This document shows, piece by piece, positions 34,701 to 46,600 of a DNA stretch of 64,000 nucleotides (the stretch's first letter is position 1; every line of letters begins with the position of its first letter). The position numbers were made by a program, and so were the translations under genes. The stretch covers positions 35,131,000-35,194,999 of the forward strand of contig NC_054866.1 of assembly GCF_018320785.1 (NCBI RefSeq), read 5' to 3'. The DNA is from Cheilinus undulatus (lineage: Eukaryota > Chordata > Actinopteri > Labriformes > Labridae). The notes below the pieces were generated by a model, which saw only the letters and a program-made list of their open reading frames with translations, made no database searches and was not told the DNA's origin.

Positions 34701-37249
34701 ACAAATGCAGGCGTTGGCTACCAGTTACGTGCTTTTGCATTGCAAAATAGTGACATAAACACAGAGGCTTTCTGGGTAAAAAAAACATGCTTCAGAAGAT
34801 TTCAATAGTGTGTACATTTGAGCCAACAGTGTTTTGTGGCCCATTTTTACCAAAAAACTTGCTAAATTCTCTGGAGAAACTGTACCCATCTATTTACACT
34901 GTATAGCCTCGCTTCCTGGCTGGTATAACCAGTCAATTTTTTTGAAAGCGGTGATGCTCATTGAAATCACTGGAGGCACATGCCACTTCTACTGCTATGT
35001 ACCTCATACGCATCAACTTTGGAAATACTAAAATATCCCTTTAACATGTTGTAATAATTGTAATATGATTATAAAGTTTATCTCCTTGCAATGTTTAAAG
35101 CTGATCTCTGCTCATAAAAATTGCATTTAGGATGTTTTTTATTCCCATGCTGGCAATCCTCTCTCCAACAAGTAAAGGCGAAACTTCACTTGCAGATAGC
35201 AACATTAAGCTACACCAGCTTTTCTGATTTCTATTTTTTAAACGATTGTTTCCTCTAAAATGCCACATATGAGCCCATTCCTGTTTGAATATTTGTGCTC
35301 TTTTAATATGTTTTCATTAAGCAGTTGAAAAGAACAAATCCTCAGCAGCTGACTGCATGCTTCTAGTAGTTTCTGACTTTGCAGCACATAAAAACAGCAT
35401 GTGAGCATGATTTTAGACCAGCTTGAGTTGCATAAAAAGATTTTATCTATTGCACATTAAAGAGCCGTAAAAACCAGTGAAGGTAACATTTCATTTTATG
35501 AAACTGATACATTAAAATTGTATTAAAAGTGTGAATTCGCCAATACAAATCTGCAGTCATAGCAGGTTTGTAGTATTCAAATGATGAAAATAATCATATC
35601 AAATTCTCATAAAATTTAGTTATGTTTTTGTCTTTTCATCAGATTTAAGAACCAGCGTGATCTCCAGAAGCACACAGAAGTTCACAATGAGGGCACCGTG
35701 TATCACTGCACAGTGGAGGGCTGTGATTATTCATGCCACACTTTCCCAACTATGAGCCATCACTTCAAGAGAGTGCACGAGGTTTGTTAGTTCTAAGTGT
35801 CTGAAACACCATCCTAATCATGTTCTAATCTTATAAAGAGTTACAGTATTGAGTTGTTACAGGCTTTAACCTGGATAATATTTACCAACAGGTTGGGGGA
35901 ATGTCCAAGTACAAGTGCCATATCTGTGATAAGGTGTTCTCCTGGTGTTACACTCTCACTCTTCATCTTCGCAAGAAGCATGAACTGAAATGGCCCTCAG
36001 GACATTCCCGCTTTAGGTAAGGTGCACTGACTTGTGTTATTGCAAAGATTGTGTTTATTCCTACTTGTTGAACCAAATGTTAGAAATTAAAGATGAGACT
36101 AAGTTGGTGCTCAGCATTTGTGACTGGTCCAGATGCACCTCATAGCAAGTGTGGTAAAATGTTTTAAAACCACTGGTTGCTGGATAAAAAGTGGGAAAAG
36201 TCACCAAAAGCGTTAAAGGAGAATTAAAGAGTATAACAGCACAAGGGAAACTAATGAGACCATAGGAACACTATGCTAAAAATATAATCTTTTCCCAGAT
36301 CTGCTAGTCAGTGTAGACAAGAAGTCCATCCATCCTTTTTCAATATTCCTTATCCCGTTGGGGGTCTCGGGGAGGCTGGAGCCTATCCCAGCGGTCATTG
36401 GGCGAGAGGCGGGGTACACCCTGGACTGGTCGCAGTCAATCGCAGGGCAGACATATAGAGACAGACAACCAGGCATGCTCACACATACCTGTTAATCTAA
36501 CAAGCATGGTTTTGGTGGTGGGAGGAGAGTACCCGGAGAGAACCCACACATGCACTGGGAGAACATGCAAACTCCACAGAAACTGGGAAGTGAGCCAGGG
36601 ACCTTCTTGCTGTGAGGCAACAGTGCCGCTGTGCAGCCCGTAGACAAGAAGTGCAGTGCAGAAATAACCTGGTTATAGAAAAGGAAGTTTACAGTTATTT
36701 TCCAAATCAAAATAGATTTTATATGAACCAGTGGGTACAGTAATGCAGCCAGGAGCATCAAATTTAACTTCATGTCAACCCCTTCTTTGTTGTATGTGTT
36801 TTCCTCAAAGGTACAGGAAGGACGTGGACGGCTTTCTAAAAGTAAACATGGTGCGCTTTGAGACTGTAGAAGTGACTAAGGAGATCATGAAGAACATGGG
36901 TAAAAAGCCACAGAGCCTTCGTAAAAGTCAGAGAACCAACAGCCAGAACAAGAGGATGGAGGTCCCGCCGGAGAGCGGTCTCAGCTCCCCTGCAGGATCG
37001 TCCTCGCCCTCCTCCTGCTCCTGCTCCTCCTCCTCATACTCCTCAGAGCTCTCTGGAGGGGAAGACATTTCATCTCAGCCCAGCCCAAGAGGCAGCGACT
37101 CCCCCGTCTACTGCATCATGAGCACCATCCCTCACATTGAGGAGGAGTCTAGAGGATTGTCTCAGGAGGACTGCGATGGTGGTGGGACGTCTGGTGCGGT
37201 GCAGGCGCTCACAGAGGTGGCGAGGGGCTTGGGGATGGATGTAGTGTAA
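28770..37249 (+). CDS. hinfp: Histone H4 transcription factor HINFP (MIZF)
   Basis: Nine coding exons join in phase: 28770-28920, 29916-30142, 30230-30341, 30433-30585, 30670-30744, 33978-34098, 35643-35781, 35892-36016, 36811-37249. Total 513 residues, close to human HINFP (517). It carries nine canonical C2H2 zinc fingers plus one atypical finger. The first four have the CXWXXC form (CEWGGC, CLWTGC, CQWENC, CHWTGC); the fifth, [21 protein letters not shown], lacks a normal last His, as in the family; five more follow, ending at [20 protein letters not shown], a HINFP hallmark. The C-terminal tail is Ser-rich (about 37001-37090) and less conserved. HINFP binds histone H4 promoters at the G1/S transition and interacts with NPAT and MBD2 in mammals. 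Two ATGs stand in tandem at 28770; the first is taken as the start. The largest intron (30745-33977) holds a Tc1 element and a foldback element. Confidence 0.96.
31023..32603 (+). mobile_element. Tc1-type transposon with about 230-bp inverted repeats
   Basis: Left repeat 31023-31252 and right repeat 32374-32603 are long, well-matched inverted copies (outer end TATAAACTTAGCACAAAA; inner end CTTCTCTGCC..CCAAACAGCT). Between them, + strand frames from about 31440 to 32250 encode a Tc1-like transposase: [20 protein letters not shown] around a catalytic Asp, then LQDDNAGF and [15 protein letters not shown], the usual D and E region. Stops and frameshifts break the frame. It lies in the sense direction in the hinfp intron 30745-33977. 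Long repeats of this kind resemble the IR/DR structure of fish Sleeping Beauty-type elements. Confidence 0.85.
33769..33936. mobile_element. Small foldback element next to a hinfp splice acceptor
   Basis: CTTTCACACT (33769-33778) is exactly inverted at 33927-33936, and GTCTGTTATG (33793-33802) is exactly inverted at 33902-33911, at nearly equal distances from the ends. The middle has a perfect palindrome TGATCCGGATCA (33820-33831). The right end is 41 bases before the acceptor of the exon starting at 33978. Confidence 0.65.
34268..34420 (-). mobile_element. tRNA-derived SINE, antisense copy
   Basis: In reverse complement it starts GGGGGTGCAGATGGCCTAGT, keeps CAAGTCCGGTCTGTGGCC in the B-box area, and ends with ATCCACTGTCCTCC..AAATAAAGGTG. 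It is the same family as 17551-17712 and lies in a hinfp intron. A 25-base poly-A run at about 34157-34181 precedes it but is separate. Confidence 0.75.
36325..36640. repeat. Abundant teleost interspersed repeat
   Basis: CATCCATCCTTTTTCAATATT, read in parts, then GGAGGCTGGAGCCTATCCCA, GGGCGAGAGGCGGGGTACAC and GGAGAACATGCAAACTCCAC form the well-known high-copy fish repeat found in both orientations throughout teleost genomes. It lies in the last hinfp intron. A decayed opposite-strand copy lies at 39090-39230. Class assignment (probably non-LTR derived) is from memory. Confidence 0.7.
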
Positions 37250-38000
37250 GCTGTGCTGCACTGAACTGATTTTCCTCTTGTTCATTATTGTTTATTTTGC
37301 TGTGAAGCTTAAGAGGAGGCTTTACTGGAATTTTAGTTTACAGCCAAAGCTCCTTTAGGATGTGTTGTTATTGAGATATTTGTCTCTGCACTGGTTTTAG
37401 AGACATATTTTGATGTCGGCTTCCATTCATGAAACATAACTGAATGTTTCTGTAAAGCTTGTGTGAATGATGTAAGGTATCAGCACTACAAAGCCAGTTC
37501 TGTAATGTTGTCTTAGTATGTAATTTACACATTAGGTACATTTCCAGAATGTTTCAATGATGCTACACATTTTATGTAGGATGAGTATGGATGGATTTTA
37601 TTGGTAAAAATTCAATACATTTTTTGATAGAAAAGCTTTGTCTCCTTCTTGATCGAATAGAAATATTGATGGGTCGATCTGTCCATCTCTTTACACCTAC
37701 ATTCCCCAATTAGCTCATCCTAAGGGCCTAATTGTGTCAAGAATATCTCCCTGAGGACTAACTCTGCAAGTTTTCCCCCGCTGGATATATAAGAGTTGTT
37801 GATGTTATCGTTGCTTTGCTCAACATTATTTTATAAGCATAGCTATCAAAACTCTCAAAACACTTAAATCCTGTAATAACGGCCTGAGATCTTGCATGTA
37901 CATAAGAGGACTTTTACATTTTGGCCTCTCTACAACTAGTGATAATTTTTACTATAAGAATTTTTGGGATAATTGTCAATAATGTCCTCTGAAGTAAAAG
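37250..38000 (+). other. hinfp 3' flank
   Basis: Non-coding sequence after the hinfp stop codon, presumably containing the 3' UTR. I do not see an unambiguous AATAAA, so the 3' end is unplaced. Confidence 0.35.
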
Positions 38001-38520
38001 GAATTTGCTTTAAATGTTGGAGGAAGTTGCTATGAAATTTTTCCTGAATTTGCATCAGAAATTTGATTGATTAGGGTGAATATAATAGAGAATTTGATTC
38101 GAAATTTTCAAGTATTTGCATGAAAATTTTGAAGATATGTTTATACAGTTTATGTGGGAGGGCTTCATTGGATGTTTTGGGGGAAATTTGCTTTGTTTTT
38201 TTGTTTGTTTGTTTGTTTTGTTTTGTTTTACATTTTCATGGGAATTTATCTGATTGTTTTGGGAAATTAAATTGGAAATTTTCAGGCGACTTCATGTAAA
38301 TGTAGGAAATGTTTCGCCGTTTTCTTGAATTTGATTTGAATTTTTTGAGAGAATTTGCTATGATTTTTTAATTTTCATTGAAAATGAGAAAATTAGAAAT
38401 TGGTGCTACTTTTTATGGGATATATTTAAAAATATGATTAAGAATATTTTGGGATTTTAAGGGAATTTGTGTAAACTTTGGAATGGCAAATGTGCAAGAA
38501 ATTCAGAACTTTTAGTGGAA
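38000..38520. repeat. Degenerate GGAAATTTG-type repeat block
   Basis: About 500 bases of loosely repeated GGGAAATTTG, GAATTTGATT and TGAAAATTTT units. Block 42160-42720 looks like the same material in inverse orientation. Confidence 0.6.
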
Positions 38521-39089
38521 ATTTTGTTCATGCTTGGACTTAAAAAGTCCTTGTAGTCCTTCTTCGGACATTTGTGCACATCATTTTTGGTTAAAAAAAC
38601 CAACTAATTCCTGTTCAAAGACAACAACTCTGAGTTTTAAGCATTAAAAACGATGCAGGTGTGGGGAGCTGTTAAAGGGGACATATTTTACCCCTTTAAG
38701 ACAAGTTTATATTGGTCTCAGAGGTCCTGAGACATGCCTGTGAAGTCTGTTGCTGAAAAACTCTCCAGTATTTGAATTTTGTATGTCTAAAAAGCCCTCT
38801 GTTTCAGCTTTGCTCAGAACGAACTGTTTCTGTGTCTGTGGCTTTAAATGTTAAAGAGAGTATAATTTTTTTTCTCTGTTCTTCAAGCCTCAAGCCTTAG
38901 TGTTTTTTTATACTGTATTTGTACCTAGAACAAGGGGCTCTGGTTCAGACTCCAGCATATTAGGTGGTAGTAATGCACCTTAACAATGGTTGCCACCCAC
39001 CATTAAACTTCAAGAAAAAGATCCTCTTAGCTGGCAGCTGTGTGGGTTTCATACAGCTGCTTCTATCTACACTGACCAATGACATGCTC

Positions 39090-39230
39090 ATTAATTGGTC
39101 ATCAGTTGGTGACTCTAAATTGCCCATATTCATGTATGTAAGCATTAGTCTCTTGATGTCAGCCTTGTGATTGACTGCCATCAGTCCATGGTGTTCCTGC
39201 CTCTCACTAACAACAGCTGGGATCAACTCC
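39090..39230 (+). repeat. Decayed copy of the 36.3-kb repeat family, other orientation
   Basis: TTGGTGACTCTAAATTGCCC and ACAGCTGGGATCAACTCCAG match the reverse complement of the standard family sequence represented at 36325-36640, with many substitutions. Confidence 0.55.
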
Positions 39231-39264
39231 AGCTTCCTGTGCTCAAAAATTGGCAAACTATATA

Positions 39265-40197
39265 CAGTGCATTAAGAAAGTATTCAGACCTACTTCACTT
39301 TTTTTCAATTTTCTTATGTTACAGTCCGACGCTATAATAAAAAAAAGTATTTTCCTTCTTATTAATCTACTCTCAGTACTCTATAGTGACAAAGTGAAAA
39401 CATGAATGAGAAACAGAATGAAAATATCAAAAATGATTGGAGGCTGGAGATTTCTTACATGCTATCACACTCTTGGATATGTCAAAGATTAGTAACAACA
39501 TTGACTTTGATGCATTATTAGTTTTTGCGCAGTATCAGATTTGAATTTTTACTCCCTTTGGTCCTGGAATGGCTGTTAACAGCCACTAACTTTAGCTGCT
39601 GTAAAAACATACCAGATAAATATTTTTTTCTGCTTTTTTTTTTGCTCAAATCTCTTAATCAAGCTCAGTCCTGATCAAAACTAGTGAATATATATATATT
39701 TTTAAATATGGATTTTAACCCTTTAAATGCCAATTTTATAGGTGATGTCACTGATCTGGGGAAAAAACACACAAAATGACCAATTTTCAATATAAAAAAT
39801 TATCAGAGCCTGGAGATTTTTTATGTGCTATCACACTCTTGGAATGTCAAAGATTAGTAACAACTAACAACTAATAAAAAAAATCAATATTTTTCGTAAA
39901 TTTTCCCACAGTGTATTTTTGACTTTTTAAAATTTTGAAATCACAATTAAAAAAAACAAACAAACAAACAAAAAAACTCTTACTGTCCACTTCTGTTAAT
40001 GTGCTATTTCAGGTTTTTATTTATTACCTGAATTACCTTTTATTATTTCATAAATTTGAAAACAATTCTAAAATTCTGTTCTCACTTTGTCATTATGTAT
40101 ATAGTACTGAGTGTAGATTAATGAGATTTTTTTTTTCAATTGTAGCATAAGACTGCAACATAAAACTGAGAAAGTGAAGGGGCTCTATACACTATGT
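39265..40197. mobile_element. Non-autonomous Tc1-like element with internal direct repeats
   Basis: The left end CAGTGCATTAAGAAAGTATT is a known fish Tc1-type terminus. The right end, reverse complemented, repeats CCTTCACTTTCTCAG and TTATGTTGCAGTC, then the ATCTACACTCAGTACT and GACAAAGTGA blocks. Inside, a roughly 85-base segment (GGAGATTT..GCTATCACACTCTTGGA..GTCAAAGATTAGTAACAAC) occurs at about 39440-39505 and again at about 39808-39865. No transposase remains. It ends about 450 bases from the stop codon of the AUTS2-like gene. Confidence 0.65.
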
Positions 40198-40645
40198 ATG
40201 ATAGTTTAGACTTCAAATATCATGACGACCTTTTAAAACTTCCACATTTATGAAACTGGATCAGCAGAAAGCTAAGCTTTTTGTCCAGAGGGAGCAGAAA
40301 AATCAGCACAAACAGAAAATTCCTCAAATGAGCTTTAATATAATGAATAAAGCAAAAACAATAAAACAAAGAAAGCACTAACGTGGTGTAAAGTTCCCAG
40401 AATCCAACCAAGGAATCAAAACTTCAAAGTTTCACCTTTGTTTTATGAGGATTTTTCATTGCTTCATTAAAGCTCTAACAGATATTTTTTTGTTAATATT
40501 TGAGACTTTGCTTAAAAATGCTTGTACTAACTCCATTTTCATGTCCAGGACAGTTTGGAGTTCCACTGACTTCATGCACAGACCAGAGTGACCAGAAAAC
40601 TTCTTGTCATGGATGCAGTGGTTCTCCTGTTTTGTCCTTGGAGAC

Positions 40646-43600
40646 TCAATGTTCGAAGTGGGATGTCTGTAGAAAGCCGGGGTGTGGGAGCTGAGATCTA
40701 CTGAGGTAGAAACTATACTTCTGTTGGTATGGGTGTAGAAACTCCCTCCCTCTGCTGTAAACTGTCTCCTGCTGCCTCACAGCTAGAGGGAAGTGAAGAG
40801 GTGTAGAGGAGTAACCACAAAAAGCATCTTTGTGCCTCTGCGATACTGAAGGTATCCTGATCACTCTGCAGGGATTAGAGGAGTGGTCTCTTAGCACATT
40901 TTGTCTCCAGTAGAGGTCTGCTTTTTTAGAGTCCCAAATTGTTTGGTAGGGATGTAATTCAGCTCCTGGATAAGAAATGTTCCCACTAGGAGTTCTTCTA
41001 ACACTAAATCTATTACTGTAAGGGTACAAGGCAGATAATTCCCTCATTTGATGCACTGATTTGACGTGTGAAGAGTCAAAGCTGTCCTCCACTGATTCCC
41101 TCTTCAGCCTCTTTACTTCTACAAAGCTGTCACTCTCCAGCTGCCGCTTCCTATCAGTCGAGCTGCCAAGCCAGCCGTCAAGTCCAGCAGCCAAAGTCTG
41201 ATCCCAAGATCTGTCTCTAAGAGGTAAATCCTTTGTTTTGTTAATTTGTTGGCTCCTGCTTCTCTCCTTGTCATCAGGTTTCTCCTTCTGGAGCTCGTGC
41301 GGATGTTCAAGCTCCTCCCTCTTCATTGTCCCGCTTTGGCAAGACGACTGTGAAGATGTGTGGAGGTCAGAGGGATTCCTTTTCTTTAAGTAGTTTATAT
41401 CTTCTGCTGTTTTTAACAAGTGCCCATGTGGAGAGTCTAAAGAGCAGAAGAAGGTCAGATATTTTTCTGTTAGTGAACATATTTCTAATACATTTAGGGT
41501 CTTTAACTCACCAAGATTGCAGTTTATGCACAAGGACCCCTCTGATTCCTTGTGTTCCATTTTATCAGAGAGACTGCAGGTTTGATCCTCACGCTGCATT
41601 TTCTGTGAAAATAGGCAGTAACACTGTTAATAAGCTCAAGAAGGGATTATGATGGTCTGAAAATTCTAATTTTCTTTAAATTTGAACAGTTTTCCTACAC
41701 AGGAAGCTTCTTAGAAACACAACTTGTGCATTTTTCTACAAACTGTGTTTCTGATACTAACAAAAAGACTAAAATACTATAGGCATTGTTTTCTTATTTG
41801 TATGAAAAAAACATAAAAAACATACAACTGAATTTAGGTAGGGATGATTCCAAACAGACAAATATATTTTTACCTGATTCCCAAACTTTAGTTTGGAATT
41901 ACTTTTTAATTTCTCAAATTTATTTGGGATATATAGGACCTGATAAGTTTAAAAGCTCAGATTTGTCTTCAAACATGAATTAGTTTTGACCAAAAATAAT
42001 GTCCACAAATCTCCGGTAAGTCTTATTTCTGCAAAATATACAGCACTGGATAGGTTTTAGAGCATAACATGAGAGCAGGTCAGAGGGACAGAAGAGTCAA
42101 AATGTAATGTAGGACTACAAAGACTTGACTCAGCAAAGACTCAGCAACTTTCACATTACGAGTTTTGAATTTATTGAAAATTTTCCTCTCAAAAATCCAA
42201 ATAATTCCATAAAATTTCAAAGAAATAACCTATAATTTCTCTGAAAATTATAAAACATATTTGTAAATTATCTCACAATAAGTTCTTGAAAAGTTCTTCA
42301 AATATTCCCCAAAATTTTAAGTGAAACTTTACCATAAAATCTAAAAATTACATTAAAAAAACACCCAAAATTCCATATAAATTTGTGAAAATTTCAAACA
42401 AATTTCCCCAAAACACCAAATCAAATTTCCTCTAAAATCTCTTATTGAATTCCCCAAAATTCCCAAATGTATTCCAAAAAATGATGGGAAAATTCTCCCC
42501 AAACATCCAAGCTAATTTACAGGAATTTCCATGTAATTTTTTGAACATTTCATGAAAAAACATCCACACAAATTCTTAAACAAATTCCCCAATTTTACTA
42601 ATAATTTTCCCAAATTTTCATAAAATACCTTAAAAACTGAAACCAACCCCCACCCACCAACTCCCAAAAATTACAAATAAACTTCAAAATATTAATGCTG
42701 GAAAAACCCAAGGCAAATTTACCCCTAAAACGCCCCTAACTTTTCATTCTTCTTCTTTCCAGAATAAAAACCCCTCATAATCAAACAAATTTGTTACTGT
42801 TTATCACCCCTGCAGTTATTTTTGTAGTGATGCACGGTGTATAAAAGGCTCAGAAATTTAGGGGTAGTTAGAAAGAAGACTGATGCATCTCTCCATGCCA
42901 GAACACCCAAGCTGGAGCATCCCAGCCCCACCAGCCCGAGAACAGCATCTCCTGTCTGTGATTCTTCCTCTGTCATCCATGAGCCCCTGTGTGCTGCACA
43001 GAAGCCTGATCTGGAGCCTGATATGGTGAGCTCAGACAAAGCAAGGGGAGGTAAAATGTTGGTCCATAAATGGTGCCCTGTGGAGTCCACTGACTGTGTA
43101 TGGGGGTCATTCTATCAGAGTATAATGCTACCACTATATCAGCTGCCATTAGGCCTAGCTACATCCAGCTACTACGCCTCTGACGCTCTCTTCTATTGGA
43201 GGTTGATGCCAGAGTGGTAGAAGCTGGCGCTGTGCATTGATAATTTTGGGGTTCAAATTCTAGTCAGACGACATATGAAAGAGAAAAATGCTTGCTTTGT
43301 TATTCTCACTATTAGGAAACTTGACTGATTATTATGTATTTTGAATTATACTGGATTTAACAAACCAGTTGGTTTGTGTTTTAAGGGGAGGGGTGTTACA
43401 GCCACAGCTGTACTCCCTCTCCTAAAAGGTGACTAACCCCACTCTGGAGTGTTCTGTGTGTGTTTGCATTTGTGTGTGTGTGGTATGTGTGATGGTGTCT
43501 CCTCAAGGCTGAATCCCCTTCTCCTGTGCAGCCAGCTGTCAAGCCTGTCAGTCAACCAATCAGAGAGGAGCACCTGAGAACCTGCAGCCATTAAAGCTTG

Positions 43601-46600
43601 GCCACCTTCAGTCTGGGCCCAGCTTCATTTGATTCGGCCTGCCTCTGTGCCTTTTTGTTAGTATTGGTTTATCTGATATTGTTCTAACAGAACTTCCAGT
43701 TTATTTAACTTAGTATTTATTGTTAGGAGGCACTCATGCTTATCTCATCTGGGCTAGGAATTTAATTACCTTTAGGAGCACACACACACATATTCATTTT
43801 GGTACTTTTGCTTTGTTACATTCAATAGGTTTAGGGGTGCTGTTTCACTTGTATTTTGTGGTTTGGTTAGAGAGAGTAGGTAGCTAGGTTTTCTTTCCAT
43901 TTTGTTTCACTAAGATAAGGTAGCACTTGAAACTCTAGCTAGGCTCTCTTTTGCTCTAGTTTGTAATTTATGTAATCAGCACCCACATGCCCTCTCTGTT
44001 GCAATTTGCCTCACCTTTAAATTTGTAAACATTTTTACTTTTACCTTTTTTTTTAACTTCAAAAGTTACTTATTAAAAATGACTTTTGCTAAACCACACA
44101 GTCTGTTTTTATACCTCCCTATAACCCTTACGAGCAGGGTTATAACAGGGTTAACTGTTCATGCGCAAAACGTCACAGGCAGGATGCACCACCAGCACAC
44201 GCATCGAGAGCACAGTTGTGTGCTACCAATAAAGCATTCCTTTTACTCCTTTTCCATAGTCAGCTGAAATTAAACAGTAGTATTTTGATGGGTCTAAGTT
44301 CACTTACCACAAGTTATATTAATATTGTTTGAGCTTAATAGATTCACGTGCTGTATACAAGTCCGTTTGCAGACACTCTGATGCAGTGTTGTTATTTCGC
44401 CAGCAGAGGGAGCTCTCACTATCTGGGTTCAGATGAACCCTTGAGAACCTTTGAGTGGCAGGTTCTGCCTTTTGGCACTACATGTAGCCCGTGTTGTGCT
44501 ACAAACTCTCTACAGTGCCATGTTGTCAACCACATGGCGCCTTGAGATTCTCAGTTGAGAAATGCTTCTATGTTGACAATTGCCTTCAGAGTGTGAGCAG
44601 TCCAGGTGATGCAAAGAGGCTAGTGGACCAGCTCAGAGACCTTCTAGCCTCGGCTGGGTTTGACTTACGGCAACAGGCTTGCAATGAGACTGATGTCCTA
44701 AGCCCCTTGCTTCAAGAAGCCAGGTCTGCAAGCTTGGAGCTATTAGCCCAAGATAAAGCCAACCCCCTTGAGTCAACACTAGGCCTCAGCTGGAACTGGG
44801 AAACAGACTCTCTGGGCTACAAACACAGGCCAATAGTCTATGAAGAGTCAACCCCAAGAAACATTTATAAAGTCTTAGCCTCCATATACGATCCTTTGGG
44901 CTATCTCCTGCTATTCACCACCCAGGTCAAGCTCATTGTTCAGCAGTTGTGGGACAAACAGTGGGGTTGGGATGGCTCTAACTTACCCTCTGAGCTGCTG
45001 CAGGCTTCATCAATCTGGGAGTCTGAGTTAGTATCCCCTCCCCTCCTGTATCTTTTCTCGGGCATACCTACCATCAAAAGTCAATCATGAGAGTGCAATC
45101 TACAAAGTACACATCTTTGCAGACGCCTCTGAGCAAGACTATGGAGCTGTTGTTTACCTGAGGACTGAAAATCATGAAGGCAAGGCACACCTCTCCTTCC
45201 TTCTGGCTCATTCACGTGTAGCTCCAAAACTTCTGCAGTCCATCCCTCGCTTAGAGATCTGTGCAGCTCTTGTGGCATCCTAGCTGGCTCAGCTCCTAGA
45301 AAAGGAGCTCACCCTGAAGGTTTGTCGCACAGTGTTGTGGTCAGATTCATCTACAGTGCTGACCTGGCTCCAATCCCAGTCCTACCAGGTGTCTGCTGGG
45401 GCTAGAATAGTGGAGATACAAGAACTGACAGAGAACTGCACCTGGCGCCACATAGACGCTGCTAATAATCCTGCAGGTGACCTCACTAGAGGAAAGACCC
45501 TAAAAGCCCTCATTGAACCTAACAGGTGGTCACAAGGACCCCCTTTCCTTCTTGAAACACCAGAAACCTGGCCAGAGAGGCCCAGCCATGAAACATCAGA
45601 GGACAGGACAGAGCTTTGCAAAACAATGTTCTCAGGGCTAGCTACAACTGCTCCTATCGCATTTAACCCGAACAATCAGGAGTATCACACCTAGCAGGAG
45701 CTTCTAGATGCTACTGCTGAACACCTCCATGGACAGTCACCTACAAGCTCTCCACCTACTGCTGAAGAGTATCATCAAGCAGAGTTGGTCATCCTACAGC
45801 AAGCCCAACAACTCTCCTTCCCTGAGGGCTACAAACTCCTTGCAGCAGGGAAACCTGTCATCTGGAAGTCACCTGCTTACCTTAGTTCCCGAATTCGATT
45901 AGGCCACAAACCTTATAAGGGTTGGTGGCCAGCTTCGACGTGTAGCTGGTCAAAATGACTCCATTGTACATCCTGTTGTCCTAGATGCCCCACACAAGGT
46001 CACACACCTACTGATCCAGAAGTATGATAAAGACTTACATCACCCAGGCCCTTAGAGGGTCTTTGCAGAGCTGCGACGGCCTTCTGGATACTCCGTGGTC
46101 GGGAGGCAGTATGGAGGTATTGACACTCCTGTGCTGAACGCCAGCGCTGGAGAGCCAGGCCCTCCATCCCCAAAATGGCAGATCTGCCAGCTGCCCGCCT
46201 CCGATTGCACAAACCTGCCTTCTATTCCACTGGCATGGATTGTTTCGGGCCAACGACATGAGAACTGGGGCATCATATTTAAGTGCTTAACAACTATGGC
46301 TGTGAACTTAGAGCTTCATTGCCAGAAGAGGAACACCAGCAGAGCTTGGTCTGACTAAGTGACCAATTTTAAAGGGGGAGAAAGGGAGCTGAAAGAGGCG
46401 TTTGAAACCATGGCTACGGCCCTGCAGAAACAACTAAGTTAAGTTCCATTACAATCATCCAGCAGCCCCACACTTTGGAGGAGTGTGGGAACGAAAAGTC
46501 CGTTCTGTCAAGTCTGCACTTTATGCCTGTGTGGGAGCCCAACCTGTCCATGAAGATGTCCTCCTCATCATGCTCCTGGAAGTTGAGGCTGTGTTGAATG

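Noticed and set aside
42837-43220. 127-codon + strand frame with Pro/Ser-rich sequence
   Set aside because: It overlaps the duplicated flank of the BEL/Pao insertion and a tRNA-like GGTTCAAATTC box follows; there is no evidence of a host gene. It may be retroelement-derived.
43205-43266. tRNA-like A and B boxes
   Set aside because: AGTGGTAGAAGCTGGCGC and GGTTCAAATTC resemble a tRNA promoter, but no cloverleaf can be folded convincingly; more likely a SINE head or chance.
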